A DNA stretch of 64,000 nucleotides from Gammaproteobacteria bacterium. Its GTDB lineage: Bacteria > Pseudomonadota > Gammaproteobacteria > Ga0077536. Location: assembly GCA_009692365.1 (NCBI GenBank), contig SHZJ01000019.1, forward strand, positions 1 to 64,000, read 5' to 3'. A model generated the notes under the pieces. The model saw only the letters and a list, made by a program, of their open reading frames with translations, searched no databases and had not been told where the DNA came from. Of this stretch, positions 1 through 8,792 are shown in pieces; the stretch's first letter is position 1, and each line of letters opens with the position of its first letter. Position numbers and translations under genes: made by a program.

Positions 1-67
1 GGCGGATGGCGGAACCAACATTCGTGGGTGACATGGGGAGGTGCGCGCCCTTAGGCCGCGCGGCGAG

Positions 68-90
68 ACTCCCCGGCAGCGCCGGGGAGT
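68..90 (-). terminator. hairpin downstream of pilA
   Basis: A perfect 10-bp stem (ACTCCCCGGC / GCCGGGGAGT) with a 3-nt loop lies 22 nt past the pilA stop codon. No T-run follows on the minus strand, so it is only terminator-like; it could also stabilise the 3' end of the pilin mRNA. I see no supported feature in bases 1-67. Confidence 0.5.
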
Positions 91-112
91 TGGCCAGCTG
101 AGATGTAACTGC

Positions 113-547
113 CTAGCGGCAGGAAGCCGGCCGATATTTTCCTGGGACGGTGCCGCCGGCAGCCCCCGCACCGGTGCAGCTAAACCTGATGCCACCGGCG
201 CTGCTGGTGGGCGAGAGGATCATGGTGCTGCCGGCGATTGGGGCGGGGGTATACGCCACCGTAATAACCCCCACGGCGCCCACCGTCACACTCGTGACGC
301 TGTTGCCAGTAATGGACACGGCGGTCGGCATGCCGGCTTGCGAGTTGGAGGTCGGAAAAGAGCCGTTGGTAGCGTAATACTCCCCAACTGCGGTTTTCGC
401 CCCCATGGCGAGTGATAGGCCTTCAGTGACCTTTGCACGGACCATGTAGTCCTGATACGCCGGGATAGCGACTGCCGCCAAAATGCCGATGATCGCCACG
501 ACGATCATCAGTTCGATGAGGGTAAAACCCTGTTGGACTTTTTTCAT
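113..547 (-). CDS. pilA: type IV pilin, major subunit
   Basis: This 144-residue protein is a type IV prepilin, the precursor of the pilus fibre subunit. It begins with a short basic leader ending in Gly7, followed by FTLIE with the conserved Glu at mature position 5, then a hydrophobic helix that anchors it in the inner membrane and later packs the pilus core. PilD, encoded in this window, should cut after Gly7 and methylate Phe. Two cysteines near the C-terminus (FSC and the ASCR end) can form the disulfide-bonded D-loop typical of pilins. A GGAG ribosome site lies 7 nt before the ATG. It sits next to pilR-pilS and has its own sigma-54-type promoter. Confidence 0.95.
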   Translation of the reverse strand: MKKVQQGFTLIELMIVVAIIGILAAVAIPAYQDYMVRAKVTEGLSLAMGAKTAVGEYYATNGSFPTSNSQAGMPTAVSITGNSVTSVTVGAVGVITVAYTPAPIAGSTMILSPTSSAGGIRFSCTGAGAAGGTVPGKYRPASCR

Positions 548-665
548 GACTAACTCCGCAACTATTCAAGTGTTGATCTCGTTCAAAGCAACCGGCGCGG
601 TGCCCGAGCGCCGCGCTGCAGTGCCCCAGCCCGGGGATAAGCCGCGCCGCTGGGAACTCCGCTTC

Positions 666-680
666 GCATCAAGCATGCCA
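666..680 (-). promoter_or_regulatory. sigma-54 (RpoN) promoter of pilA
   Basis: On the minus strand the sequence TGGCATGCTTGATGC places GG and GC exactly 12 nt apart, as in the -24/-12 consensus TGGCACG-N4-TTGCA. Transcription should start near 654, giving a leader of about 107 nt. An A/T-rich stretch lies just upstream (683-710). The pilA activator PilR is a sigma-54 bacterial enhancer-binding protein encoded 265 nt away, which fits. I did not find clear copies of the PilR TGTC-type binding motif. Confidence 0.7.
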
Positions 681-767
681 GCTTTAACTTAAATGTTAAT
701 TTTTGTTTCGTGGCAAGGCTTTCGGTGCAGATCAGGGCCGGCTTATTTGTCGCCGTCGGTCGCCGGC

Positions 768-784
768 CTGCCGTAAAACGGCAG
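768..784 (-). terminator. hairpin downstream of pilR
   Basis: A perfect 7-bp stem (CTGCCGT / ACGGCAG) with a 3-nt loop begins 27 nt after the pilR stop. There is no T-run, so termination activity is inferred only from its position between pilR and the pilA promoter. Confidence 0.4.
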
Positions 785-811
785 AACATGACCTTCAAGG
801 GCTAGTTGCGC

Positions 812-2128
812 TCAGCTTAATCCTAAACGTTCGAGCCGGTAGCGCAGCGCTCGGAAGGAAATGCCCAGCAGCTTGGCCGCCCGCGTCTTGTTCCAGCGGG
901 TTTGTCCTAGCGCCTCGAGTATGCGCTGGCGCTCGAGTTCATCGAGCCAAGGCTGCAGCTCGCCAGCCGGTGGGCCGGCTGCCACCGGCAGGGAGGGCAG
1001 GAGCAAATCAGCCACTTCAATGGTGCCGGTGTCGCACAGCGCGCAGGCACGCTCGAGGATGTTTTCCAATTCGCGCACATTGCCGGGAAACCGGTAGGCC
1101 TGCAGTGCCGCCCTCGCCGGCAAGCTGAGCGGCGGTGCGGCCGCACCTGCGGCCTGCCCGATGCGCGTCAAAAAATACTCCGTGAGCGGCGCGATGTCCT
1201 CAGACCGCTCGCGCAGAGGCGATACTTTGACCTCGATCACGTTGATTCGGTAATACAGATCCTGACGAAAAACACCCGCCCCCACCATGCTGGCCAAATC
1301 CTTATGGGTGGCCGAGAGAATACGGCAGTCGATCGGCTGCTCGTGGGCGGCACCCACCCGGCGAATCCGTTTTTCTTGGACCGCGCGCAGCAGCTTGACC
1401 TGCAGCGCCAGAGGTAATTCGGCCACCTCGTCCAGAAAGAGGCTGCCGCCGTCAGCCGCCTCAAACAGACCCATTTTGTCGCCTATCGCGCCGGTGAAGC
1501 TGCCTCTAATGTGCCCAAAAAGTTCGCTCTCGATGAGGTCTGGCGCGATAGCGCCGCAGTTCACCGGGACGAACGGCTGGCTGGCGCGGGGACTTTGCGC
1601 ATGGATAAGCCGGGCAACGAGCTCTTTGCCGGTGCCCGATTCGCCGCTGATATGGACGGGCGCCTGGCTGCGAGAAAGTTTGGTAATGGTCTCGTGCAAC
1701 CTCTCCATGTGGGGGGAGCGCCCGATCAGCGGGGCATGCACTGCGCCCAGCGGGGCGGGCCCCGCTAGCGTCACGGCTTGGGCCACAAGTTTGCGCAGAT
1801 TGTGCAGGTCTACCGGCTTGTTGACGAAATCGAAGGCGCCAGCTTTCAAAGCCTGAATTGCCGCCTCCATGCTGCCATGGGCGGTAATCACCGCGACCGG
1901 CAAAGCGGCGTAACGTTGTTGAATCAGCTGCACCAAGTCCAGCCCGCTGCCGTCGGGCAAGCGCATATCCGTCAGACACAGGTCGAATGAGCTCGCTGCC
2001 AGCGCCGCGCGGGCGGCGTGGAGCGTGGCCGCCACGGTCGTGGCGAGGCCCATGCGACCCAGCGTGATGGCCAGGAGTTCACACAGATCCGGCTCATCGT
2101 CGACGATTAACGCGCGGGGCTGGGCCAT
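812..2128 (-). CDS. pilR: sigma-54-dependent response regulator PilR
   Basis: PilR (438 residues) is the response regulator that activates pilin transcription with RpoN. The N-terminal receiver domain carries the acidic pair DD at 10-11, phospho-acceptor Asp54 (LTDMRLPDG) and Lys104. The central AAA+ domain has Walker A GESGTGKE at about 162-169 and the sigma-54 contact loop at about 209-214, here GSFTGA rather than GAFTGA. A Fis-type helix-turn-helix ends the protein (NKTRAAKLLGIS). The gene follows pilS by 8 nt in the same operon, so sensor and regulator are co-expressed. Confidence 0.95.
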   Translation of the reverse strand: MAQPRALIVDDEPDLCELLAITLGRMGLATTVAATLHAARAALAASSFDLCLTDMRLPDGSGLDLVQLIQQRYAALPVAVITAHGSMEAAIQALKAGAFDFVNKPVDLHNLRKLVAQAVTLAGPAPLGAVHAPLIGRSPHMERLHETITKLSRSQAPVHISGESGTGKELVARLIHAQSPRASQPFVPVNCGAIAPDLIESELFGHIRGSFTGAIGDKMGLFEAADGGSLFLDEVAELPLALQVKLLRAVQEKRIRRVGAAHEQPIDCRILSATHKDLASMVGAGVFRQDLYYRINVIEVKVSPLRERSEDIAPLTEYFLTRIGQAAGAAAPPLSLPARAALQAYRFPGNVRELENILERACALCDTGTIEVADLLLPSLPVAAGPPAGELQPWLDELERQRILEALGQTRWNKTRAAKLLGISFRALRYRLERLGLS

Positions 2129-2136
2129 CGCGCTGG

Positions 2137-3759
2137 CTAATTCACCAACGCCAAAGCATCGGGATGGGCGAAACAGAGCCGGAAGACGCAGCCCTCACTG
2201 CCCGCGGACAGCAAAACAAGGGTGGCCTGATTGGCCTCGCACAACTCGCGGGCGATATACAAACCCAGCCCGGTGCCGCCGCCCACACCGGTAAAAAAAG
2301 GTTCAAAAATTTGCTGGGCGTCCGTCGCGGGCATCCCAGGACCCGTATCGCAGACATCCAGCACCGGTCGGCCGGTGCCCGGTTGGCGCGCGACCAGAAA
2401 TTTGACCAAGGGCAGATCTCGACTGTAACGCAGCGCATTTTGCGCGAGATTCGACAGCACTTGATGGAGCTGGCTTTTGTCCATGTGCACAATGATAGCA
2501 GTCTCCCGGCTGGCGCAGACCAGCGCGCCGGGGGCCAAGGCGTGCTGCTCGGTGATTTCAGCCAGAAATTCGTTCAGCCACGGCACCAGCGCGAAGCGCT
2601 CGGCGCTAGCCGACATGCGCCGCCCGATGATCAACACGTTGCTGACGATATCGTTCATCCGCGCCGAGTGCTGAGCGATGATCTGGACCAGACGTCGGTC
2701 TCCTACGGACAGCGCCAATGACTCCTCCAGGAGTTGACCCGCATGACTAATCGCCCCCAACGGGTTGCGAATCTCATGGGCGATGCTCGCGGTCAGACGG
2801 CCCAAGGATGCAAGTTTTAACTGCTGCACGCGCTGATGGGTCTCTGCGGCCTCTTGCATGAACACCAGCGTGCTGACGCCATCCACCCTCTCTAGCCGCG
2901 CAAACGAGACGATGGCCTCGGCCCCAACCGCCCCCAGCGCGAGCGGCAGGCGGGGATTCTCGCCGCGCTGCACCCAACTGAGCCACGCCTTGCTCAAAGG
3001 CTCGGAGAACTCTACCAGCGAACGCCCGGGAGTGGCGGCAGCCTGCCCCGCCATGCGCAGCGCCGCCTCGTTGGCCAGCACGACATTGATCCCCTCGTCC
3101 AATACCAAGATGCCCGACTGCATGCGCTGGACGATGTATTCGTTCAGTTGCGCCAGGTTGCGCAGCTCGACGGCGCGCGCGGCAGCTAGCTCCTCGCTGG
3201 TGCGGGCCTGCTCGGCCAGCCAGGCCGACAGCAGGCCGGCCGCAAAACAGGTAAGGCCCAACAGCGCAGCTTGGGCGTAGCTGGTGGGGGCGTAATCTAG
3301 ACGGGCTATGCCGTAGAGGGTCTGCGCCAGCAGCGCGAGCGTCGCCAGCGAGGCGTACGCCACCGCCGTGCGCCGCCCCGCCAACAGACAGGACCCCGCC
3401 GTGGCCACGACGAGCAAAATGCCAAATCCGCCGCTGACCCCGCCGCTACCTTGAACCAGTAAGGTAATGCACAGAACATCGAGCGGCAGCTGCAGGTTAC
3501 GCAGCAGCGTGAGCCCACCTGGCCGGCGCCAGTAGACGAATCCAAAGGCCAGCGCGGCGCTGAAATATAGCGTGGCGGTCCATCTAATGAGCGCCGCATC
3601 GGGATAAGTGGTTGGCGGCGTTAGACGCTCGGCCCACGCCAGCCCCGCGAAGGTGCCGGCAATCAACAGCCGGTAGAGGTTGAAATAGCGCAGCGCCCGC
3701 CAGCTTCTTTGGGCAGTCAGGGCGAGCACCGAAGGACCCTCAGTGAGGAGGGTGGTCAT
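2137..3759 (-). CDS. pilS: sensor histidine kinase PilS
   Basis: PilS is the membrane-bound kinase that senses pilin and phosphorylates PilR. The product (540 residues from the chosen start) has about six hydrophobic segments in the first 200 residues, a PAS-like region, a HisKA domain with the H-box SIAHEIRNPL, and a HATPase domain with N-box (QNALRYSRD), G1 (DTGPGMP) and G2 (GGTGLGLYIAR). I chose the ATG at 3759 because an AGG lies about 6 nt before it; a longer form from 3795 is possible. Its 5' end overlaps the preceding PP0621-like gene by 20 nt. Confidence 0.92.
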   Translation of the reverse strand: MTTLLTEGPSVLALTAQRSWRALRYFNLYRLLIAGTFAGLAWAERLTPPTTYPDAALIRWTATLYFSAALAFGFVYWRRPGGLTLLRNLQLPLDVLCITLLVQGSGGVSGGFGILLVVATAGSCLLAGRRTAVAYASLATLALLAQTLYGIARLDYAPTSYAQAALLGLTCFAAGLLSAWLAEQARTSEELAAARAVELRNLAQLNEYIVQRMQSGILVLDEGINVVLANEAALRMAGQAAATPGRSLVEFSEPLSKAWLSWVQRGENPRLPLALGAVGAEAIVSFARLERVDGVSTLVFMQEAAETHQRVQQLKLASLGRLTASIAHEIRNPLGAISHAGQLLEESLALSVGDRRLVQIIAQHSARMNDIVSNVLIIGRRMSASAERFALVPWLNEFLAEITEQHALAPGALVCASRETAIIVHMDKSQLHQVLSNLAQNALRYSRDLPLVKFLVARQPGTGRPVLDVCDTGPGMPATDAQQIFEPFFTGVGGGTGLGLYIARELCEANQATLVLLSAGSEGCVFRLCFAHPDALALVN

Positions 3760-3961
3760 GCGACCTGCACACAAAACCTGCCGTGCCGAGCGCACGCGCT
3801 TCCGCCTCCGGCAGATAAACGCCGCACTCCCCGCATTTTACGATCCGGCCACCATGATGGACCTGCGTAGAGCCCCGCTTGCCCGCCCGCCGCCAGCGCC
3901 GCCACAGCGACCAGGCGACCCACACCAGCAGGGCTACCACTACCAATCGACTCAATCCCAT
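3740..3961 (-). CDS. PP0621-family small membrane protein with four cysteines
   Basis: This 73-residue protein has one N-terminal hydrophobic segment (VVVALLVWVAW), a basic stretch (RRWRRAGKR) and a C-terminal CGECG...C...H region that resembles a small metal-binding module. It matches my memory of the PP0621 family often found next to pilS, whose function is unknown. I chose the ATG at 3961 over that at 3970 because an AGGA lies about 8 nt upstream of it. It is the first gene of the pilS-pilR run and may be translationally coupled to pilS. Confidence 0.75.
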   Translation of the reverse strand: MGLSRLVVVALLVWVAWSLWRRWRRAGKRGSTQVHHGGRIVKCGECGVYLPEAEARALGTAGFVCRSHDHPPH

Positions 3962-4030
3962 CGCGTGCATCCTGCGGCAGTTTGTTAGCCCCTAGCGTTG
4001 CGCGGACGCGGCTGTGGTGCAAGCCACGGC

Positions 4031-4060
4031 GTGCACGTCCCGCGGTCAATCCGATATAGT
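4031..4060 (+). promoter_or_regulatory. possible sigma-70 promoter of sucCD
   Basis: TATAGT at 4055-4060 is a good -10 match, but the -35 region 18 nt upstream (GTGCAC) is poor. It lies in the divergent spacer between the PP0621-like gene and sucC, about 100 nt before the sucC ATG. Weak support. Confidence 0.3.
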
Positions 4061-4165
4061 TCGCCCCCCGGGCGGTGGTCGGGAGGCCGCCCAAACTGTC
4101 CTGGCGGGCGAACCCCAACGCGTACCCGCCGCGCAATGCCCTAGCGATCAGCATGGAGAGGACCG

Positions 4166-5332
4166 ATGAACCTGCACGAATATCAGGCCAAGCAGTTATT
4201 TACTGAGTACGGGATACCTATCCTGCCCGGCAAGATTGCGCGCACCGCCGACGACGCGGCCGCCAACGCCCGCGCGCTGGGCGGCGAGGCTTGGCTGGTC
4301 AAAGCCCAAGTACATGCCGGTGGACGCGGCAAAGCGGGCGGCGTGAAGTTTGTGAACAGCCCGGAAGCCGCGGCGCTCGCGGCGGGCGCCATGCTCGGCA
4401 CCCAACTGGTTACCACGCAGTCCGGGCCTACGGGCCAACCCGTCAACATCGTGCTGGTCGACAGCGCCGCGCAAATTGCCCACGAACTCTATCTGGGGGC
4501 GGTGGTGGACCGGGCGAGCCGCCGTGTGACGTTTATGGCTTCCCGCGCCGGTGGGATGGACATCGAGGAAGTGGCCGCGACCACGCCCGAACAAATTTTT
4601 ACGGCGAGCGTCGACCCGGTGCTGGGGCTGCAGGACTACCAAGCCCGCCTGCTGGGGTTCGCGCTGGGGTTGTCGGATACCCAGCGTAAGGAATTGGCGG
4701 TCATCCTCAAAGGGCTATACCGGCTGTTCATCGACAAAGATCTGAGCCTGCTCGAAATCAACCCGCTGGCCATCCTGGCCGACGGGACCTTGGCCGCCCT
4801 CGATGGCAAAATCAACATCGATGACAACGCGCTGTATCGGCAAGCCATCGCCGCGTGGCGCGACCCGACGCAGGAAGACGAAAAAGAGCGTCGCGCGCAG
4901 GCTTTCGACCTCAACTACGTCACTTTGGACGGCAACATCGCCTGCATGGTCAACGGTGCCGGACTTGCCATGGCCACCATGGACGTCATCAAGCTGTATG
5001 GCGGGGCGCCGGCCAATTTCTTGGACGTCGGCGGCGGCACCACGGCCGAACGGGTCGCGGAGGCCTTTAAGATCATCACCTCCGACCCGAACGTAAAAGC
5101 AATACTGGTGAATATTTTTGGCGGCATCGTGCGCTGCGACATGATCGCTACCGGGATCATCGCGGCGGTCAAAGAAGTCGGCGTAAACGTCCCCGTCGTA
5201 GTGCGCTTGGAAGGTACCAATGTGACAGAGGGCAAAAAGCTGCTGGCCGAAAGCGGCTTGGCTATCCTGAGCGCAGAAGATTTGAGCGACGCCGCCCAGA
5301 AAGTTGTGGGCGCAGTCGCAGGAGCCCATTAA
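4166..5332 (+). CDS. sucC: succinyl-CoA synthetase beta subunit
   Basis: SucC (388 residues, the usual length) is the ATP-grasp beta subunit of ADP-forming succinyl-CoA synthetase in the TCA cycle. It opens with [12 protein letters not shown] and contains the glycine-rich nucleotide region ([15 protein letters not shown]) and the CoA/phosphate-handling [10 protein letters not shown] motif near residue 320. A strong GGAGAGGA ribosome site precedes the ATG. Its stop codon overlaps the sucD start by one base (TAATG), so the subunits are coupled. The 2-oxoglutarate and succinate dehydrogenase genes are not adjacent. Confidence 0.97.
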   Translation: MNLHEYQAKQLFTEYGIPILPGKIARTADDAAANARALGGEAWLVKAQVHAGGRGKAGGVKFVNSPEAAALAAGAMLGTQLVTTQSGPTGQPVNIVLVDSAAQIAHELYLGAVVDRASRRVTFMASRAGGMDIEEVAATTPEQIFTASVDPVLGLQDYQARLLGFALGLSDTQRKELAVILKGLYRLFIDKDLSLLEINPLAILADGTLAALDGKINIDDNALYRQAIAAWRDPTQEDEKERRAQAFDLNYVTLDGNIACMVNGAGLAMATMDVIKLYGGAPANFLDVGGGTTAERVAEAFKIITSDPNVKAILVNIFGGIVRCDMIATGIIAAVKEVGVNVPVVVRLEGTNVTEGKKLLAESGLAILSAEDLSDAAQKVVGAVAGAH

Positions 5333-6207
5333 TGTCCATTCTGATCAACCAGCACACACGGGTTCTCGTACAGGGTTTTACCGGCAAACAGGGGACTTTT
5401 CACGCCACGCAGGCCATCGCTTATGGCACCCAACTGGTCGGCGGCGTCACCCCGGGTCGGGGGGGGAGTCAGCACCTCGAGCGCCCCATTTTCGACACCG
5501 TCCATGCGGCGGTCAAAGCCACCGGCGCGGACGCCAGCATGATTTTCGTGCCCCCCCCGTTCGCCGCGGACGCGATCGCTGAAGCCATCGACGGCGGGAT
5601 CAAAATCATCGCCTGCATTACCGAGGGCATCCCCGTGCTCGATATGCTGAAAGTGCAACACATGTTGATGACGCGCCCGGACGTGCGTCTCATCGGACCC
5701 AACTGCCCGGGCGTGATTACCCCCGGCGAATGCAAAATGGGGATCATGCCGGCGGCCATTCACCGGCCCGGGCGCATTGGCATTGTCTCGCGCTCCGGTA
5801 CGCTCACCTACGAGGCGGTCCATCAGACCACGCAGGCCGGCCTCGGCCAGAGCACCTGTGTGGGCATCGGCGGCGACCCCATCCAAGGCATGAATTTCAT
5901 CGATTGCCTGCGCCTGTTCGAGCAGGACCCGCAGACCGAAGGCATCATCATGGTCGGTGAAATTGGGGGCTCGGCCGAAGAAGACGCCGCCGCGTTTATC
6001 GCCCAGCACGTGACCAAGCCCGTGGTTGGCTACATTGCCGGCGTGACCGCCCCGCCCGGCAAGCGGATGGGGCATGCGGGCGCCATTATCGCTGGCGGTA
6101 AAGGCACGGCGGCGGATAAGTACGCGGCGCTGCAGGCCGCTGGGGTCCGCACCGTCAATTCTCCAGCCGAACTGGGGGCCGCGATGAAGCGTGCGCTGCA
6201 AGGCTAA
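5332..6207 (+). CDS. sucD: succinyl-CoA synthetase alpha subunit
   Basis: SucD (291 residues) binds CoA and carries the histidine that is phosphorylated during catalysis, seen here in [15 protein letters not shown] near residue 247. The N-terminal Rossmann-like CoA-binding part ([14 protein letters not shown]) and the family phrase [19 protein letters not shown] are intact. Two homopolymer runs, G8 at 5459-5466 and C8 at 5551-5558, lie in frame within conserved sequence and do not disrupt the protein. Confidence 0.97.
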   Translation: MSILINQHTRVLVQGFTGKQGTFHATQAIAYGTQLVGGVTPGRGGSQHLERPIFDTVHAAVKATGADASMIFVPPPFAADAIAEAIDGGIKIIACITEGIPVLDMLKVQHMLMTRPDVRLIGPNCPGVITPGECKMGIMPAAIHRPGRIGIVSRSGTLTYEAVHQTTQAGLGQSTCVGIGGDPIQGMNFIDCLRLFEQDPQTEGIIMVGEIGGSAEEDAAAFIAQHVTKPVVGYIAGVTAPPGKRMGHAGAIIAGGKGTAADKYAALQAAGVRTVNSPAELGAAMKRALQG

Positions 6208-6234
6208 AAAGCGCTCTCTGGGAACGCGTGTCCG

Positions 6235-7872
6235 ATGAAAATTGTACTGGCCCAACTCAACCTCTGTGTGGGTGATATCGCCGGGAATACGGCCCGGATT
6301 ATTCACGCGATTGCGGTGGCCCGCGATGAGAGTCACGCCCGGCTGGTCGCGTTCCCCGAACTGGCCGTCACCGGCTATCCGCCGGAGGACCTCTTGTTTC
6401 GGCCCGGGCTGCATCGTCGCGTGGAGCACGCGCTGCGGCAAATCAGGCAGGCCACCCAGGGCATAGCGGTGCTGGTGGGGCACCCGCAAGTGGCAGATGG
6501 GGTGGTTTATAACTGCGCCAGTCTGCTCGATGAAGGTGCGGTGCTGGCCTGTTACCGCAAGCAGCGGCTGCCCAATTACGCGGTCTTCGACGAGAAGCGC
6601 TATTTCGTCGCGGGCACGGCGGCGTGTGTCGTCGAACTCGACGGTGTGGCCTTGGGGCTCAGCATCTGCGAAGACATCTGGGACCCGACGACCGCCGTGA
6701 ACGCGCGCGCGGCGGGGGCTGAATTGCTGTTGAATATCAACGCCTCTCCCTACAGCGTGCATAAACGCGAGGTGCGCCGGGTGGCCGTCAAAGCTGCCAT
6801 CGAGTTGGCCGGGCTCCCGGTGCTCTATTTAAATTTAGTCGGCGCGCAGGATGAACTGGTCTTCGACGGTGGCTCTTTCGTGCTCGACGCCGCGGGGCAG
6901 GAAGTGGCCTGCGCCGGGGAATTTACCGAGGAATTACTCGGCGTTGAGGTGCGGCGCAGCGGGTCGGGACTCGCACTCAGTGGTGCACGCGCCACCCCGC
7001 TCGACCACACGGCCGGGGTGTATCAAGCGCTGGTGCTCGGGGTGCGCGACTATGTGCGCAAAAACCGCTTCAGCGGCGCGGTACTCGGACTTTCCGGCGG
7101 CATCGACTCCGCCCTGACGCTCGCCATCGCGGCCGATGCGCTGGGTGCCGCCAACGTCAGCGCGATCTCCATGCCCTCCCGCTACACCTTGGAGATGAGC
7201 GTCGAGGACGCGCTGGAACAGGCGCGGCAGATGGGCTGCGAGAGCCATTTGGTGGGCATAGAAGCGCCTTTTGCCGCCTTTAACGACTGTCTTGCGCCCC
7301 TGTTCGCCGGTCGCGAGCCAGACGTCACTGAAGAGAATATCCAGGCCCGCTGCCGGGGGGTCCTGCTGATGGCGGTGTCTAATAAAACCGGCCGCATGGT
7401 GCTGACCACCGGCAACAAAAGCGAAATGGCCGTTGGCTACGCCACTTTGTATGGCGACATGGCGGGCGGTTTCGCGCCTTTGAAAGACTGCCCCAAAATG
7501 CTGGTTTATGCGCTGGCGCGCTGGCGCAACGCCCAGGGCGCAGTGCCGATCATCCCACCGCGGGTCATTGAGCGGCCACCTACCGCCGAGTTGCGCCCGG
7601 ATCAGAAAGACACCGATAGCCTGCCGCCCTACGAAGTGCTGGACCCGCTGCTGGAGCGCTACATCGAGCGCGACCAGACCCCCCAAGAAATCGCGGCAGC
7701 GGGCTTTGAACTGGAAACGGTGAAACGCGTGGCGCGGATGGTGGACCGCAACGAGTACAAACGGCGGCAGGCCGCGCCCGGGGTGCGCATCACCGAGCGA
7801 GCGTTCGGTCGCGACCGGCGCTTTCCGATCACCTCGCGCTATGACGAACAGGAACCAGTGCCGGGCGGATAA
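6235..7872 (+). CDS. nadE: glutamine-dependent NAD+ synthetase
   Basis: NadE (545 residues) makes NAD+ from deamido-NAD+ using glutamine. Residues 1-260 form a nitrilase-like glutaminase domain with the Glu-Lys-Cys triad (FPELAVTGYPPEDLL, YRKQRLPNY, LSICEDIWDP). Residues 280-540 form the ATP-pyrophosphatase synthetase domain with the PP-loop LGLSGGIDSALT. The two-domain length shows it can use glutamine directly rather than only ammonia. It starts 27 nt after sucD on the same strand and is convergent with bamD. Confidence 0.96.
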   Translation: MKIVLAQLNLCVGDIAGNTARIIHAIAVARDESHARLVAFPELAVTGYPPEDLLFRPGLHRRVEHALRQIRQATQGIAVLVGHPQVADGVVYNCASLLDEGAVLACYRKQRLPNYAVFDEKRYFVAGTAACVVELDGVALGLSICEDIWDPTTAVNARAAGAELLLNINASPYSVHKREVRRVAVKAAIELAGLPVLYLNLVGAQDELVFDGGSFVLDAAGQEVACAGEFTEELLGVEVRRSGSGLALSGARATPLDHTAGVYQALVLGVRDYVRKNRFSGAVLGLSGGIDSALTLAIAADALGAANVSAISMPSRYTLEMSVEDALEQARQMGCESHLVGIEAPFAAFNDCLAPLFAGREPDVTEENIQARCRGVLLMAVSNKTGRMVLTTGNKSEMAVGYATLYGDMAGGFAPLKDCPKMLVYALARWRNAQGAVPIIPPRVIERPPTAELRPDQKDTDSLPPYEVLDPLLERYIERDQTPQEIAAAGFELETVKRVARMVDRNEYKRRQAAPGVRITERAFGRDRRFPITSRYDEQEPVPGG

Positions 7873-7892
7873 GCCCGCTGGAGCCTAGGCTC
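7862..7892. terminator. paired inverted repeats between convergent nadE and bamD
   Basis: CGGGC/GCCCG flanks the nadE stop codon, and a perfect 12-bp palindrome GAGCCTAGGCTC (7881-7892) covers the space up to the bamD stop. Their position between convergent genes suggests transcript-end hairpins. There is no T-run on either strand. Confidence 0.4.
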
Positions 7893-8697
7893 ACTGCACC
7901 GTGGTCTCCTTAACCTGCTCGATGCCGGGGTCGTCGGGGTAGTTCAGTTCCAGCACTCGCAGGGCGGCGTCCGACAGGTCGTCGAGTTGCAACACCTTGT
8001 AGGACTTCGCCAGCAGCGCCAGCGCGGCGGGCATCGCCGGGGTTTGCTGATAGTTCTCAACCACGTAGCGCGCACGATTCGCGGCCGCCACGAAAGCTCC
8101 GCGACGCATATACCAATTGGCTACATTCACTTCGTGCTGGGCCAGAATGTTGCGCAGGAAGCGCATGCGCAGCTGGGAATCGGCGACGTAGCGACTGTCC
8201 GGGAAACGTTTGATGAGTTCCGCGAAGTCGTTAAACGACCTGAGCGCAGCACCGGGGTCGCGCTGGGAGGCGTCGCGTGCGACACGCCGCTCAATCGCGC
8301 CCTTGCCCGTGTTGAAATTTATCAAGCCCCGCAGGTAGAAAGCGTAGTCCATCGAGGGATGGGTGGGATTGAGTTTCATGAAGCGGTCGACGGCGGCGAT
8401 CGCCTTGGGTAGTTCTTCGGATTTGTAGTGACAGTACGCAAGCTCTAGCTGGGCCTGCGGCGCATAAGGACCAAACGGATATCTAGCCTGCAGTTTTTCG
8501 TAGTAGTCGATAGCGCCATTGCACGAACCGGCATCCAAGCGCTCTTTGGCCGCAAAATAGAGTTTATCTTCGGGCCAATTCTCTGGAATATCCTCCGGAT
8601 CTTTATCCGGCAGCAGGCCACAGCCTGCCAGCAGCAGCCCCAGCAATAAGGTTGCGAGGGCACGCTTAGCCACACACAGGGTCGATAGTTGGTTCAC
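7891..8697 (-). CDS. bamD: outer membrane assembly lipoprotein BamD
   Basis: BamD (268 residues; ComL/YfiO) is the essential TPR-type lipoprotein of the BAM complex that inserts beta-barrel proteins. The signal peptide ends in a lipobox (LLLAGC), and TPR-like helices follow (for example YYEKLQARYPFGPYAPQAQLELAYC). The start is GTG with no obvious Shine-Dalgarno sequence; I kept it because it gives a complete lipoprotein signal. A promoter-like element lies about 30 nt upstream. The gene is divergent from rluD. Confidence 0.95.
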   Translation of the reverse strand: MNQLSTLCVAKRALATLLLGLLLAGCGLLPDKDPEDIPENWPEDKLYFAAKERLDAGSCNGAIDYYEKLQARYPFGPYAPQAQLELAYCHYKSEELPKAIAAVDRFMKLNPTHPSMDYAFYLRGLINFNTGKGAIERRVARDASQRDPGAALRSFNDFAELIKRFPDSRYVADSQLRMRFLRNILAQHEVNVANWYMRRGAFVAAANRARYVVENYQQTPAMPAALALLAKSYKVLQLDDLSDAALRVLELNYPDDPGIEQVKETTVQ

Positions 8698-8728
8698 TAG
8701 GGTTCAAGACCGTCGCTCTGGGGCGCGC

Positions 8729-8757
8729 ATTGTAGTGCTTGCGGGCGGCGAGACCAA
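8729..8757 (-). promoter_or_regulatory. sigma-70 promoter of bamD
   Basis: On the minus strand TTGGTC (8752-8757) and TACAAT (8729-8734) are separated by 17 nt. The predicted start is about 8722, leaving a 25-nt leader before the GTG codon. Confidence 0.5.
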
Positions 8758-8792
8758 GGCAAGCGCTCAGACTTGCGGGTAGACTGCGCGGT

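Noticed and set aside
1492-1512. GSFTGA instead of GAFTGA in the PilR sigma-54 contact loop
   Set aside because: I recall this substitution from functional PilR proteins of other gammaproteobacteria, so it is not a defect.
5459-5558. G8 and C8 runs in sucD as candidate phase-variable tracts
   Set aside because: Both are in frame in conserved sequence, and similar 7-8 base runs occur across this GC-rich window; only the ftsA G11 and the placement of the sspB tract seemed unusual.
5329-6762. 477-codon open frame antisense to sucD and nadE
   Set aside because: It mirrors the codon pattern of two well-conserved genes on the other strand and shows no family sequence; long antisense frames are expected at this GC content.
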